A stretch of 64,000 bases of DNA from Pseudomonas sp. TNT3 (GTDB lineage Bacteria; Pseudomonadota; Gammaproteobacteria; Pseudomonadales; Pseudomonadaceae), in the NCBI RefSeq assembly GCF_010095445.2, contig NZ_WFGV02000006.1:118023-182022 (forward strand). The letters are read 5' to 3'. The translations under genes and the position numbers were made by a program. Below the pieces are notes generated by a model. That model made no database searches. It was not told the DNA's origin and saw only the letters and a program-made list of their open reading frames with translations. This document shows, piece by piece, positions 55,918 through 64,000 of this stretch (positions are counted from its first letter, which is position 1; every line of letters starts with the position of its first letter).

Positions 55918-57665
55918 TAGCGGGCTTCTCGGGTGGTAGTCCAACGTTGCAGGAAAGTGTTGGCATCGACTTCACCGGTGATGCGCTGGCTGCGGCGCTC
56001 CTCGCCATCGGCACCGATCCACAGGAAACTCGGCGGCCCCGGAACCTGGTAACGGCTGAGCAATTCACGGCTGGCGGCATTGTCGGCAGTGACGTCGAGC
56101 CGGAGCAAACGTACATCGCCCAGTGCTTCAAGCACTTGAGGTTTACCGAAGACCTGTTTTTCCATGACTTTGCACGACACGCACCAATCGGCGTAGTAGT
56201 CCAGGAGAACCCATTGGCCTTGAGCCTTGGCCGCGTCCAGTTCCCGCTGCAGGTCCGCAGGGTCCTTGATCGTGGTGAAGGCATCATGACCCGTCGGGCG
56301 TAGGGCACTGCCCGAGTTGGAAGCGCTGTAAACCTGCAATGGCTTGAACAGGTCATCGCTCCCACCCGCCGCCCCGATCACCAGCAGGCTGCCCCACAAG
56401 CCGAGCAGTAAGGAACCGGCGCCGAAGACATGAGCGGTGCGACCGAAGCCGGCTGATTGACGCCAGGCGCTGTAGGCGGCGATCAACAGCAGGGCCCCCC
56501 ACAATCCGACCCACAGTGATTCGTCCAATACGGGACGCAGCATCAGCAGGGCAGTGGCGAGGAACAGGAAACCGAACACGCCCTTAAGCAGATTCATCCA
56601 GGCGCCGGGTTTGGGCAGGAAGCGATTGCCGACAGTGACCAGCAACAACAGCGGCACGCCGATACCGATGCCCATCGCGAACAGGATCAGCCCGCCATGC
56701 AGTGCGTTACCGCTTTGTGCGATATAGAGCAGGGCGCCGGCCAATGGAGCGGTCATGCACGGGCCGACCAGCAAACCGGACACAGCCCCCAGGACGCCCG
56801 CGCCAATCAGGCTGCCACCGCGCTGATTGCGCGAGACATTTTCCAGGCGATCACGCACGGCGACCGGCAGCTGCAGCTCGAAGAAGCCAAACATCGGCAA
56901 CGCCAGCAGCACAAATACCGCGGCAAACGTGCCCAGCAACCAGGGATTCTGCAGCAGCGCCTGGAGGTTCGCCCCAAGCATTGCAGCGAGTACGCCCATG
57001 GCTGCATACACCAGCGCCATGCAGACGACGTAGCTGGTGGCCAAGGCGAAACCACGTTTAGGTGAGGCGCCACTGCCGACGATCAAACCGGCGAGGATTG
57101 GCAGCATGGGCAAGGTGCAAGGGGTGAACGCCAGGAGCAGCCCCAGACCGAAGAACACCAGCAGGCTCCAGCCCAGCGCACGCTGTTGCAGGCCGCTGGC
57201 CAGCGCTTGGTCCGGCGCTTCGCCAGCCACTGCTGCGGTTGTTGATGTAACCGATTTGCCACCCAGATCGACAAGCTGGGTTTGCGGTGGATAACACAGC
57301 CCGGCATCGGCACACCCCTGGAAGCCGACCTTGATCTGGCCCGTGGCACCGGCCGGAATTTTCAGCTCCAGGCCTTGGCGGTAGACCTGCTGTTCGCCGA
57401 AGAACTCGTCGCTGTGTGATTCACCCTGTGGCAACTCGGGTTTGTGCTCTGCGGGCAATCCGTCGAATTTGAGGCGTTGCTGGTACAGGTAGTAGCCATC
57501 GGCGATCTGCCAATAGAGCTGGGTTTCACCGGATTCCAGGCGCTCAGAGGTGAAGACGAACGCTTTGCCGACAGGGAGGAAGTCGGGTTTGGTATCGAAC
57601 GGATTGGTCCCCGCCTGGGCCAGACCCGAGATCAGGAGAACAAAAAATAAAAACAGACGACGCAT
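55917..57665 (-). CDS. dsbD: Thiol:disulfide interchange protein DsbD
   Basis: 582 residues. The signal peptide ends AQAG. The N-terminal alpha domain carries the cysteine pair in GFQGCADAGLCYPP. The membrane beta domain has eight segments with LGLLLAFTPCTLPMLP and VLGAVSGLLVGPCMTAPLAG, each with a conserved Cys. The C-terminal thioredoxin domain has YADWCVSCKVMEKQ. Together they pass electrons from cytoplasmic thioredoxin to periplasmic partners. Start ATG at 57665 has AAGG seven bases ahead. It is the first gene of the operon; a direct repeat with an 11-bp period 49 bases upstream is a probable binding site for the neighbouring OmpR-type regulator. Confidence 0.93.
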   Translation of the reverse strand: MRRLFLFFVLLISGLAQAGTNPFDTKPDFLPVGKAFVFTSERLESGETQLYWQIADGYYLYQQRLKFDGLPAEHKPELPQGESHSDEFFGEQQVYRQGLELKIPAGATGQIKVGFQGCADAGLCYPPQTQLVDLGGKSVTSTTAAVAGEAPDQALASGLQQRALGWSLLVFFGLGLLLAFTPCTLPMLPILAGLIVGSGASPKRGFALATSYVVCMALVYAAMGVLAAMLGANLQALLQNPWLLGTFAAVFVLLALPMFGFFELQLPVAVRDRLENVSRNQRGGSLIGAGVLGAVSGLLVGPCMTAPLAGALLYIAQSGNALHGGLILFAMGIGIGVPLLLLVTVGNRFLPKPGAWMNLLKGVFGFLFLATALLMLRPVLDESLWVGLWGALLLIAAYSAWRQSAGFGRTAHVFGAGSLLLGLWGSLLVIGAAGGSDDLFKPLQVYSASNSGSALRPTGHDAFTTIKDPADLQRELDAAKAQGQWVLLDYYADWCVSCKVMEKQVFGKPQVLEALGDVRLLRLDVTADNAASRELLSRYQVPGPPSFLWIGADGEERRSQRITGEVDANTFLQRWTTTREAR

Positions 57666-57713
57666 GGCTAGGCCTTATCCCTATGCAAGTGGTGTGCACA
57701 ATGAAGGGCGACG

Positions 57714-57729
57714 ATTAACCGATAATTAA
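57714..57729 (-). promoter_or_regulatory. Candidate DsbR box upstream of dsbD
   Basis: On the dsbD coding strand this reads TTAAT-TATCGG-TTAAT, a direct repeat with an 11-base period, the spacing used by OmpR/PhoB-type regulators. A near copy is found ahead of the regulator gene at 58839-58854. Confidence 0.6.
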
Positions 57730-57862
57730 CCGCCGCGCCAGGTTGCTCTGGTCCTGGGTGAGGCTTAGTCGCGTAGCAGCCCTGGACAATTGCCGTCATT
57801 GACCTTTTTTGGGGGAGTTGTTGTCAGGTCTGTGAAGGGCAAGTTGCTCAAGTGGGAATCTG

Positions 57863-58555
57863 TCATTTGTCTTGTACCAAACCCGGCCATGAGGCTTCAT
57901 TGACAGGTATCGGGTCTGAGAGTGTTCCACCATTAATGTCATATCTCAGGTATTCGTTATTGGTCAAGAAGATGTAAAAGAACGTGTTGAATGTTGGGTG
58001 GTCGTTCAGGGCGGCGGTAATCATGCGGTCTTTATATTTTTCGAGTCCACGCCAAATAGAGTCTTTGAGAGGTTTTATCTTTATCTTGCCTGACCAAGGG
58101 TTGTAAATGAGATAGTTGCCGTCGTTCATAAGCATCCAGTAAGTGTGCTTCGTTTCCGCTTTTTCATACCACATAACGCCCACGATTTTTTCGAAATGAG
58201 GTTTAATGGGCGCCCATACAGTTTGCTCAACAGGTTTTTTGAAATAAACATTGTCGTCCATTTGTCGGTATTTACACACCATCGGAGTGGAGCCTTCGTA
58301 GTAGAAAAGCCAGAGCATGTCAGAGTCGGAGGAAGCATCCCAGGCTACCCCCGAGGTGTTAAAACCGAAGCGCAGCTCTTTTACGTGTTTGCCAAAGTCT
58401 GCCCAGTTACTGCCAACGGCTAAAGGGTAGTTTTTCGGAACTTCATTGTCGCCTAGATTAAAGCGGGAGTAGGTGCCGGTGTCCTTGAAGAAAAAGTAAA
58501 TGCGGTCGGGCCCGTTGCGCCAGTCGACGGCGACGAAGTTTTGCAATGTTGGCAT
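57863..58555 (-). CDS. Hemopexin-like four-bladed propeller protein (predicted)
   Basis: 230 residues with four internal repeats at about 5-60, 61-123, 124-178 and 179-230. Each opens with a short hydrophobic strand, has an aromatic run (RIYFFFKDTGTYSRFNL, LWLFYYEGSTPMVCKY, YWMLMNDGNYLIYN, FFYIFLTNNEYLRYDI) and closes on a Trp (51, 114, 168, 223). That is the hemopexin blade pattern and the count for one full propeller. No signal peptide or membrane segment. AT-richer than its surroundings. AAGGA precedes the ATG at 58555. Relatives in bacteria include the photopexins of Photorhabdus; haem, metal or carbohydrate binding is possible but unproven. It sits between the dsb operon and its regulators. 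Confidence 0.7.
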   Translation of the reverse strand: MPTLQNFVAVDWRNGPDRIYFFFKDTGTYSRFNLGDNEVPKNYPLAVGSNWADFGKHVKELRFGFNTSGVAWDASSDSDMLWLFYYEGSTPMVCKYRQMDDNVYFKKPVEQTVWAPIKPHFEKIVGVMWYEKAETKHTYWMLMNDGNYLIYNPWSGKIKIKPLKDSIWRGLEKYKDRMITAALNDHPTFNTFFYIFLTNNEYLRYDINGGTLSDPIPVNEASWPGLVQDK

Positions 58556-58894
58556 TGTCTGATTCCTTTCAGTTGATTAACAAGGTTACATGTCTGTCGA
58601 AGCGCGGTGATAGGTTTTACAAGGGGGGATGTTTGTTTAAGCGCTTTCGAAGTGGCAGATTAATGTGTGGGGTCTGTATTTAGAACAGGTTTAAGTGCTT
58701 TGTATGTGTCTGATTGAAACCGGAAGAAGTTGTCTTTTTAGGGCGCGTGCGAACTATCGAACATTCGCAGCTGTAGACTTCGTGCTTCATCTGAGGCACG
58801 CATTGACGAATCGCTTCTCGTCCGTCGAAGCACTCGTCATAATTCAGCCTTAATCCTCACCTGTTTGACTCATGTTTTTGCTCAGGGAGCTCCC
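58556..58894. other. Divergent promoter region between the hemopexin-like gene and dsbR
   Basis: 339 bases, AT-richer on the left. It includes the regulator-side direct repeat at 58839-58854. I find no copy of that repeat directly ahead of the hemopexin-like gene, and no gene or RNA. Confidence 0.5.
58839..58854 (+). promoter_or_regulatory. Candidate DsbR box upstream of dsbR
   Basis: ATAAT-TCAGCC-TTAAT, the same 5-6-5 layout as the site ahead of dsbD with one base different, 40 bases before the regulator start. Confidence 0.55.
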
Positions 58895-59575
58895 ATGCAC
58901 GTACTGGTTTGCGAAGACGATGAGCTGATCGCCAGCGGCATCGTCGCCGGCCTGACAGCTCAAGGCCTGACGGTGGAGCACGTAGCCACCGCCTCGGCGG
59001 CTCGGGCGATGCTCAAGGTCGCCGAATTCGACGTCATGGTGCTAGACCTTGGTCTCCCTGACGAAGACGGCCTCAAGCTGTTGCAGCAGTTGCGCCATGG
59101 TGGTCTCGAAATACCGGTGCTGATCCTCACCGCCCGGGATTCGGTCACCGATCGCGTCGATGGCTTGCAAGCCGGTGCAGACGATTATCTGCTCAAGCCT
59201 TTCGACCTTCGTGAACTTGCGGCGCGGCTGCACACTTTATTGCGCAGAGTGGCGGGGCGCAGCGTCAACCTGATCGAGCACGGCGCGCTGACCTACAACC
59301 CAAGCAGCCGTGAAACCATGCTCGCCGGCCAGCCGGTGGACTTGTCCCGGCGCGAACAGTCACTGTTGCAGGCCTTGCTGCATAACCGTGGGCGAGTGCT
59401 GTCGACCGAGCAACTCAAGGACAGCGTCTACGGTTTCAACGACGAACTGGAAAGTAACGCCCTTAACGTGCACATCCATCATCTGCGGCGCAAACTGGGT
59501 AACGGAATCGTGGAAACCGTGCGCGGCCTGGGTTATCGCCTGGGGCCGGCGGACGGCGGAGATCAATCGAAGTGA
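58895..59575 (+). CDS. dsbR: OmpR-family response regulator (DsbR-like)
   Basis: 226 residues from the ATG at 58895 with AGGGAG ahead; 58865 would add ten residues without a site. The receiver reads HVLVCEDDELIASGIV, phospho-acceptor Asp in DVMVLDLGLPDEDG and Lys in DYLLKPFDL. The winged-helix domain includes LSRREQSLLQALLHNRGRVLS and LNVHIHHLRRKLG. Close in type to QseB/PmrA. In P. aeruginosa the pair beside dsbD2-dsbE-dsbG is DsbR/DsbS, which responds to copper and switches on the dsb genes; the same order here supports that name. Confidence 0.85.
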   Translation: MHVLVCEDDELIASGIVAGLTAQGLTVEHVATASAARAMLKVAEFDVMVLDLGLPDEDGLKLLQQLRHGGLEIPVLILTARDSVTDRVDGLQAGADDYLLKPFDLRELAARLHTLLRRVAGRSVNLIEHGALTYNPSSRETMLAGQPVDLSRREQSLLQALLHNRGRVLSTEQLKDSVYGFNDELESNALNVHIHHLRRKLGNGIVETVRGLGYRLGPADGGDQSK

Positions 59576-60897
59576 TGAGCCTGCGTTTACGTCTGAGCCT
59601 CACGCTAGGTGCTGCATTTGCGCTGATCTGGGCGCTGGCCGCTGCCTGGATGCTCAGCGATCTGCGCAATCAGATGATGTTTTCCCTCGATCAGCGCCTG
59701 GTCGCCTCGGCACGCATGGTAGCCGGGCTGATGGAGCAGTTGCCGGCGCTGCCGAATAAAGGTGAGGGCACTCACTTCAGCGCGGAACAACTGAACATTC
59801 CTGGCGGGATGGCGTGTCAGGTCAGTTCGTTGCGCGGCGAGATCCTGGCTCGCAGCCATACCGATCCGCAACAGACCCTCGAAGCCGAGAAAATGGGCTT
59901 CCACGATCAGATGATCGATGGCGCACCCTGGCGCAGTTTCACCTTGGCCCGCGGCGATCTGCGCATCACGACGGCGGATCGACAAATCGAACGCGAAGCC
60001 CTGAACATGTCGATCCTGCTGGCCGCATCGGTGCCGGTGGGCGTCGCGTTGCTGGGCTGCCTGTGTTTGCTGTGGCTGGGGATCGGCCAGGGACTGGCGC
60101 CGCTCAATCGCATGCGCGATGCGCTGATGCGCCGTAGCGCCGATTCTCTGGAGCCCTTGCAGATACAGCCGCTGCCCAGCGAACTGCAGCCCTTGCTGGA
60201 CACCCAGAATCAGTTGCTCCAGCGGATCGGCAAGACCATCGAGCGCGAGCGTCGCCTGACCGGTGACGCAGCCCACGAATTGCGCAGCCCGCTGACGGCG
60301 ATCAAAACGCACCTGCAAGTGGCGCGCATGACCGACGGCGCCGCCCGGGATCAATCCCTGGCTCGGGCCGAGGAGGGGGCCGACCGCCTGCACCGAACCC
60401 TCGAGCAACTGCTGCTGTTGGCCCGGGTCGAAGGTAGCCTGTCCTTCGATGACGGCGTGCAGTGCAACGCCGAGCAGGTTGCAAAACTGGCGATCCAGGA
60501 TGCCGCCAGTGGTGATCGTCAACGAATCAGGTTCAAAACCACAACGAAGCTCTCCGAGGCGCCAGTGCAAATGCCTGCTGTGCTGTCGATTGCTGCATTG
60601 CGCAATCTGCTCGACAACGCGCTCCGTCATACACCCGGTGAGGGTGAGGTGGAGTTGAGCGTGGAAACCGTTGAAAACCGCGTCCAGTTCGTTGTGCGCG
60701 ACCATGGACCGGGGATTGCCGAGGACGACCTGCAACACCTGACCCAGCGCTTCTGGCGAAATGGCCAAAGCACCGGCTGCGGTTTGGGACTGGCGATCGT
60801 TCAGGCCATCGTTCAGCGGTGTGGCTGCACGCTGCATTTCGACAGCAAGCCGGACGGGTTGCGGGTCGAGCTGACGATGCCATTGCAACCGGTCTGA
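59575..60897 (+). CDS. dsbS: Sensor histidine kinase (DsbS-like)
   Basis: 440 residues from the ATG at 59575, overlapping the dsbR stop (TGATG); a GTG at 59572 adds one residue. Membrane segments at about 8-28 and 145-170 frame a periplasmic domain of about 115 residues with a single Cys (GGMACQVSS). HisKA follows with the phospho-His in RRLTGDAAHELRSPLTAIK, then an ATPase domain (LRNLLDNALRHTPGEG, VRDHGPGIAEDDL, GCGLGLAIVQAIV). Type and length match QseC-like kinases. Copper sensing is inferred from the P. aeruginosa DsbS case, not visible here. Confidence 0.85.
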   Translation: MSLRLRLSLTLGAAFALIWALAAAWMLSDLRNQMMFSLDQRLVASARMVAGLMEQLPALPNKGEGTHFSAEQLNIPGGMACQVSSLRGEILARSHTDPQQTLEAEKMGFHDQMIDGAPWRSFTLARGDLRITTADRQIEREALNMSILLAASVPVGVALLGCLCLLWLGIGQGLAPLNRMRDALMRRSADSLEPLQIQPLPSELQPLLDTQNQLLQRIGKTIERERRLTGDAAHELRSPLTAIKTHLQVARMTDGAARDQSLARAEEGADRLHRTLEQLLLLARVEGSLSFDDGVQCNAEQVAKLAIQDAASGDRQRIRFKTTTKLSEAPVQMPAVLSIAALRNLLDNALRHTPGEGEVELSVETVENRVQFVVRDHGPGIAEDDLQHLTQRFWRNGQSTGCGLGLAIVQAIVQRCGCTLHFDSKPDGLRVELTMPLQPV

Positions 60898-61000
60898 GCA
60901 TCCGGAACATCAAATGTAACGCCTCTCCATTAGTCACCTGGCGCGCGCGGCGCTATCGTCCCCCCGCAACTTTTTCTCAATGGATTGAGGTAGTAGCGAC

Positions 61001-61507
61001 ATGGATGCACCCCTGCGTGTCAGTAAGGCAACCGCCGCCGACGCCGGCATCATTTGCCGGATCGTTGATCGCTCCATCCGCGTAGGCTGTGCGATTGACC
61101 ATCGCAACGATCCGCAAACCGTCGCCGCCTGGACCCACAGCAAAACCATCGACCACCTCTTGCCCTGGCTGAACGACCAGCGCTTGTACCTCAACATCGC
61201 CCTGTTGCAAGACAAACCGATCGGCGCCGCCATGGCTGCATGCAGCGGCAAAATTGCGTTTTGCTACGTGCAACCGGAATGGTTTCGTCGCGGTGCCGGA
61301 CAGGCGCTGGTGCGTGATCTGGAGGGCTGGTTGATTGGCCAGGGCCTGCATCAGGCGCAACTCAATAGCACCCGCACCAGCGAAGCGTTTTACCGTCATT
61401 TGGGCTATAAGCCCTGCGCGCCGGCGTTCATGGTCGCCGGCCTGCGCGCCATCCCCATGCACAAAGGCCTGTCCTCACGGCTGATCGAAAGCGGACCAAG
61501 GGTCTAA
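61001..61507 (+). CDS. GNAT-family N-acetyltransferase
   Basis: 168 residues. The acetyl-CoA binding loop is VQPEWFRRGAGQALVRDLEGWL, followed by TRTSEAFYRHLGYKPCAP. Start ATG at 61001 with GAGGT ahead. Substrate unknown. Its stop codon TAA forms the first three bases of the PvdS-type promoter of pvdH, so the gene has kept a fixed end next to the pyoverdine genes, but no iron box was seen ahead of it. Confidence 0.85.
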   Translation: MDAPLRVSKATAADAGIICRIVDRSIRVGCAIDHRNDPQTVAAWTHSKTIDHLLPWLNDQRLYLNIALLQDKPIGAAMAACSGKIAFCYVQPEWFRRGAGQALVRDLEGWLIGQGLHQAQLNSTRTSEAFYRHLGYKPCAPAFMVAGLRAIPMHKGLSSRLIESGPRV

Positions 61508-61528
61508 ATCCTCGGGCACCTGATGCGT
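61505..61528 (+). promoter_or_regulatory. PvdS-dependent promoter of pvdH
   Basis: TAAAT at 61505-61509, 16 bases, CGT at 61526-61528: a full match to the iron-starvation box, 37 bases ahead of the pvdH start. The element begins on the stop codon of the preceding gene. Confidence 0.9.
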
Positions 61529-61564
61529 TTCCAGAACAGGAAAACCTTATTGAGGGGTCGAGAG

Positions 61565-62977
61565 ATGTCAGTCGCTACCAACCTTGTAGAAGATCAGTCG
61601 GCCCGGATCACTTCGGCGCCGGCCGAAACGCTTTATCAATTCAACGAATCGCCGTTGCTGGCGCGACAAAACCGGCAGGAGTCGAACGCCCGCAGTTACC
61701 CGCGACGCATTCCCCTGGCGCTCAAGCGCGCCAAAGGCATCTATGTCGAAGACGTTGAAGGTCGCAGCTTTATCGACTGCCTGGCCGGTGCCGGGACGCT
61801 GGCGTTGGGGCACAACCATGCGGTGGTGATCGACGCGATCCAGCAAGTGCTGACCGATGAACTGCCATTGCACACCCTGGACCTGACCACCCCGGTCAAA
61901 GACCAGTTCGTCCAGGACCTGTTCAGCCTGCTGCCCCCGGCGCTGGCCGCTGAAGCAAAGATCCAGTTCTGTGGACCCACGGGCACCGACGCCGTGGAAG
62001 CGGCATTGAAGCTGGTACGCACTGCCACTGGACGCAGCACTGTGCTGTCATTTCAGGGCGGGTACCACGGCATGAGCCAGGGCGCGTTGAGCCTGATGGG
62101 CAGCCTGGGGCCGAAAAAGCCGTTGGGTGCCTTACTCAGCAACGGCGTGCAGTTCATGCCCTATCCCTACGATTACCGTTGCCCATTCGGTCTTGGCGGT
62201 GAACAAGGGGTGAAGGTCAATCTGAGTTACCTGGAAAACCTGCTGAATGATCCCGAAGCCGGCGTGCAATTGCCGGCGGCGGTTATTGTGGAAGCGGTGC
62301 AGGGCGAGGGCGGCGTGATCCCGGCTGATCTCGACTGGCTGCGCGGCTTGCGACGGATCACCGAGAAAGCAGGTGTGGCGTTGATCGTCGACGAAATCCA
62401 GAGCGGTTTTGCCCGTACCGGCAAAATGTTCGCGTTCGAACACGCCGGGATCATTCCGGATGTGGTGGTGATGTCCAAAGCCATCGGCGGCAGTCTGCCG
62501 CTGGCGGTGGTGGTCTATCGCGACTGGCTCGACACCTGGTTGCCGGGTGCCCATGCGGGCACTTTCCGCGGCAACCAAATGGCGATGGCTGCAGGCTCGG
62601 CGGTCATGCGTTACCTGACCGAGAACAACGTCTGCGATCACGCAACCGCCATGGGCGAACGCTTGAGCGAACACCTGCGCATCCTGCAGCGCAACTTCCC
62701 GCAGCTGGGTGACATCCGGGGGCGCGGCTTGATGCTCGGCGTCGAATTGGTCGACCCGACCGGCGCACCGGACGCGTTGGGTCATCCGCCGATCTTCGGT
62801 CGCCTGGCGCCGCTGGTGCAGCGCGAATGCCTCAAACGCGGCTTGATCCTTGAACTGGGCGGGCGCCATGGAGGTGTCGTGCGGTTCCTGCCGCCGCTGG
62901 TGATCACCGCTGCAGAAATCGATCGAGTGGCGGAGATTTTTGGTCGGGCCATGGCGGCGGCCACCGCCAATCTTTAA
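61565..62977 (+). CDS. pvdH: L-2,4-diaminobutyrate:2-oxoglutarate aminotransferase PvdH
   Basis: 470 residues from the ATG at 61565; the frame from 61523 adds 14 residues that overlap the promoter. Class III PLP aminotransferase: [50 protein letters not shown] and the PLP lysine in [11 protein letters not shown] (near residue 305). It converts aspartate semialdehyde to diaminobutyrate, the residue activated by the last PvdL module. Length matches PvdH of P. aeruginosa (469). Confidence 0.94.
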   Translation: MSVATNLVEDQSARITSAPAETLYQFNESPLLARQNRQESNARSYPRRIPLALKRAKGIYVEDVEGRSFIDCLAGAGTLALGHNHAVVIDAIQQVLTDELPLHTLDLTTPVKDQFVQDLFSLLPPALAAEAKIQFCGPTGTDAVEAALKLVRTATGRSTVLSFQGGYHGMSQGALSLMGSLGPKKPLGALLSNGVQFMPYPYDYRCPFGLGGEQGVKVNLSYLENLLNDPEAGVQLPAAVIVEAVQGEGGVIPADLDWLRGLRRITEKAGVALIVDEIQSGFARTGKMFAFEHAGIIPDVVVMSKAIGGSLPLAVVVYRDWLDTWLPGAHAGTFRGNQMAMAAGSAVMRYLTENNVCDHATAMGERLSEHLRILQRNFPQLGDIRGRGLMLGVELVDPTGAPDALGHPPIFGRLAPLVQRECLKRGLILELGGRHGGVVRFLPPLVITAAEIDRVAEIFGRAMAAATANL

Positions 62978-62998
62978 ATTTTTCGACGGCCCGGACGT
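62975..62998 (+). promoter_or_regulatory. PvdS-dependent promoter of the mbtH-like gene
   Basis: TAAAT at 62975-62979, 16 bases, CGT at 62996-62998, again a full match and again starting on the stop codon of the gene before (pvdH). It is 62 bases ahead of the ATG at 63060. Confidence 0.85.
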
Positions 62999-63059
62999 TC
63001 CTTCTACATACCGGCTGCGCATGCGGTGCAGCCCACCCTTACAGCGATGGAGAAACACC

Positions 63060-63287
63060 ATGACTTCAGTATTCGACCGCGAGGACATCCTTTTTCAAGT
63101 CGTGGTCAACCACGAAGAGCAGTACTCGATCTGGCCCGATTACAAGGCCGTGCCGGAAGGCTGGCGGACCGTGGGCAAGAGTGGTCTGAAAAAGGAGTGC
63201 CTGGCTTACATCGAGGAAGTCTGGACTGACATGCGTCCATTGAGCTTGCGCCAGAAAATGGACGGGCAGGCCGCTGTGGCGCACTGA
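63060..63287 (+). CDS. MbtH-family protein of the pyoverdine cluster
   Basis: 75 residues from the ATG at 63060 with GGAG seven bases ahead. Family signature: [40 protein letters not shown], with the conserved Trp and Pro residues. MbtH proteins bind NRPS adenylation domains and raise their solubility and activity; here the partner is expected to be PvdL and the other pyoverdine synthetases. Equivalent to the gene next to pvdH in P. aeruginosa. Confidence 0.95.
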   Translation: MTSVFDREDILFQVVVNHEEQYSIWPDYKAVPEGWRTVGKSGLKKECLAYIEEVWTDMRPLSLRQKMDGQAAVAH

Positions 63288-63303
63288 ACTGAGTAGTCGC
63301 GCA

Positions 63304-63342
63304 AAAAAAGCCCGCTGAACCGGTAAGGTCAGCGGGCTTTTT
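63304..63342. terminator. Intrinsic terminator after the mbtH-like gene
   Basis: AAAAAGCCCGCTGA pairs with TCAGCGGGCTTTTT around a 10-base loop, with flanking A and T runs. Confidence 0.92.
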
Positions 63343-63359
63343 GGTGTTTGAACATTGAA

Positions 63360-63404
63360 AGATCGCAGCCTCGTCACTCGGTAGGAGCAACGAGGCTGCG
63401 ATCT
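63360..63404. repeat. 15-nt inverted repeat
   Basis: AGATCGCAGCCTCGT at 63360-63374 and its exact reverse complement at 63390-63404. It resembles a short intergenic hairpin element and lies just before the end of the convergent transporter gene. Confidence 0.8.
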
Positions 63405-63411
63405 CTCGATC

Positions 63412-64000
63412 TTAGGCGGACGGCTCGCCGCTCAACCCCTTGATCACCAAATCCACATTCCCCTCCAGCTCCGCCACGGGATCCGCGGCATCGGTGCTTA
63501 ACACCACCAGCCGGCTCCCGGCCTCGGTGATCACTGCTTTCAACGCTTCCGACGGCTGGCGATGGTGCAACACTACCGCCACGTCATTGTCCTTCAACGT
63601 CGCGCCAAGCGCCTTCAATGCTTCAGGCGTCCATTCGTTATCTTGCCGCGTATCGAGGCCGATCAGTTCCAGGTTGAGGCTGCCGATCAGATAGCCGAAG
63701 TGATCGCTCAGGCTCATCACACTCAAGTTGTCTGCGCTCGCGAGCCGCGCTTCGCTGTCGGCGCTGAACTTCAGCAGGCGCTGTTTCAGGGACGCCAGGT
63801 TCGCCTCGATCGTCGGCTTGGCAGAGGGCGCCAGGCGCACCAGATCGGCCGCCATCACATCGGCCATGCGGCCCATGTTGTTGCTGGAGAACCACGGCTG
63901 GCTGTTCAGGCCATCGACCTTGTTGTCCGGTTGCACGGCGATGCCGGGCAAGGCGCCGTCCACCGGGCGGGCCGCGTCGACTTCGACGATGCGAATATTG
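63412..64000 (-). CDS. Metal ABC transporter substrate-binding protein (ZnuA/FpvC-like), C-terminal part
   Basis: The frame is open to the window edge and gives about 195 residues of the C-terminal part. It reads like the second lobe of ZnuA/TroA-type proteins: NNMGRMADVMAADLVRLAPSAKPTIEANLASLKQRL, VMSLSDHFGYLIGSLNLELIGLDTRQDNEWTPEALKAL and VLHHRQPSEALKAVITEAGSRLVVL. In P. aeruginosa the FpvC-F transport genes that recover iron from ferripyoverdine lie close to the mbtH-pvdH genes, so an FpvC role is plausible; zinc or manganese uptake is the alternative. Confidence 0.75.
   Translation of the reverse strand, partial: NIRIVEVDAARPVDGALPGIAVQPDNKVDGLNSQPWFSSNNMGRMADVMAADLVRLAPSAKPTIEANLASLKQRLLKFSADSEARLASADNLSVMSLSDHFGYLIGSLNLELIGLDTRQDNEWTPEALKALGATLKDNDVAVVLHHRQPSEALKAVITEAGSRLVVLSTDAADPVAELEGNVDLVIKGLSGEPSA

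Overview
The window is a chromosomal segment of a fluorescent Pseudomonas (P. fluorescens group). The evidence is the pyoverdine set pvdS, pvdL, pvdH and mbtH, the acyclic-terpene (atu) operon, the Roc-type two-component genes, high GC with strong codon bias (hence long shadow frames opposite real genes), and REP palindromes typical of this group. No rRNA, tRNA or CRISPR array was recognised.

Layout. 1-13003 is a signalling block: a partial membrane sensor protein, a DUF815 ATPase with a free-methionine-sulfoxide reductase, an HD-GYP protein, a BvgS/RocS-like hybrid kinase with its LuxR-type regulator, a receiver-only protein, an AT-richer dGTPase and an EAL protein. 13124-17740 holds an elaB/yqjE/yqjK-like envelope operon, an ammonium transporter, a glutaredoxin-like protein and a pseudouridine synthase. 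17818-20251 carries the molybdenum-cofactor genes mobA, moaB and moeA. 20316-27204 holds a YegS-like lipid kinase, a second two-component pair, cheV behind a FliA-type promoter, a MOSC protein, ppnP and an exonuclease. 27276-36553 is the atuABCDEF operon for citronellol/geraniol catabolism with divergent atuR; a long inverted repeat lies between atuR and atuA.

36643-64000 is dominated by iron acquisition. pvdS has a near-perfect Fur box. Four sites fit or nearly fit the PvdS consensus TAAAT-N16-CGT, ahead of a siderophore-type acetyltransferase, pvdL, pvdH and mbtH. PvdL is the 4327-residue starter synthetase (acyl ligase, three amino-acid modules, one epimerase, no thioesterase); PvdH makes diaminobutyrate; the MbtH protein supports adenylation domains. 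Inside this iron block sits a periplasmic disulfide-exchange operon (dsbD-tlpA/dsbE-dsbG) divergent from a two-component pair matching DsbR/DsbS. Both promoter regions carry a shared direct repeat with an 11-bp period. Between them lies an AT-richer gene whose product reads as a four-bladed hemopexin-like propeller, the most unusual protein in the window.

REP-type repeats are prominent: a 30-nt perfect inverted pair enclosing four 20-nt tandem units inside the atu operon, a 27-nt pair between the acetyltransferase and pvdS, and about four 72-nt tandem units downstream of pvdL.
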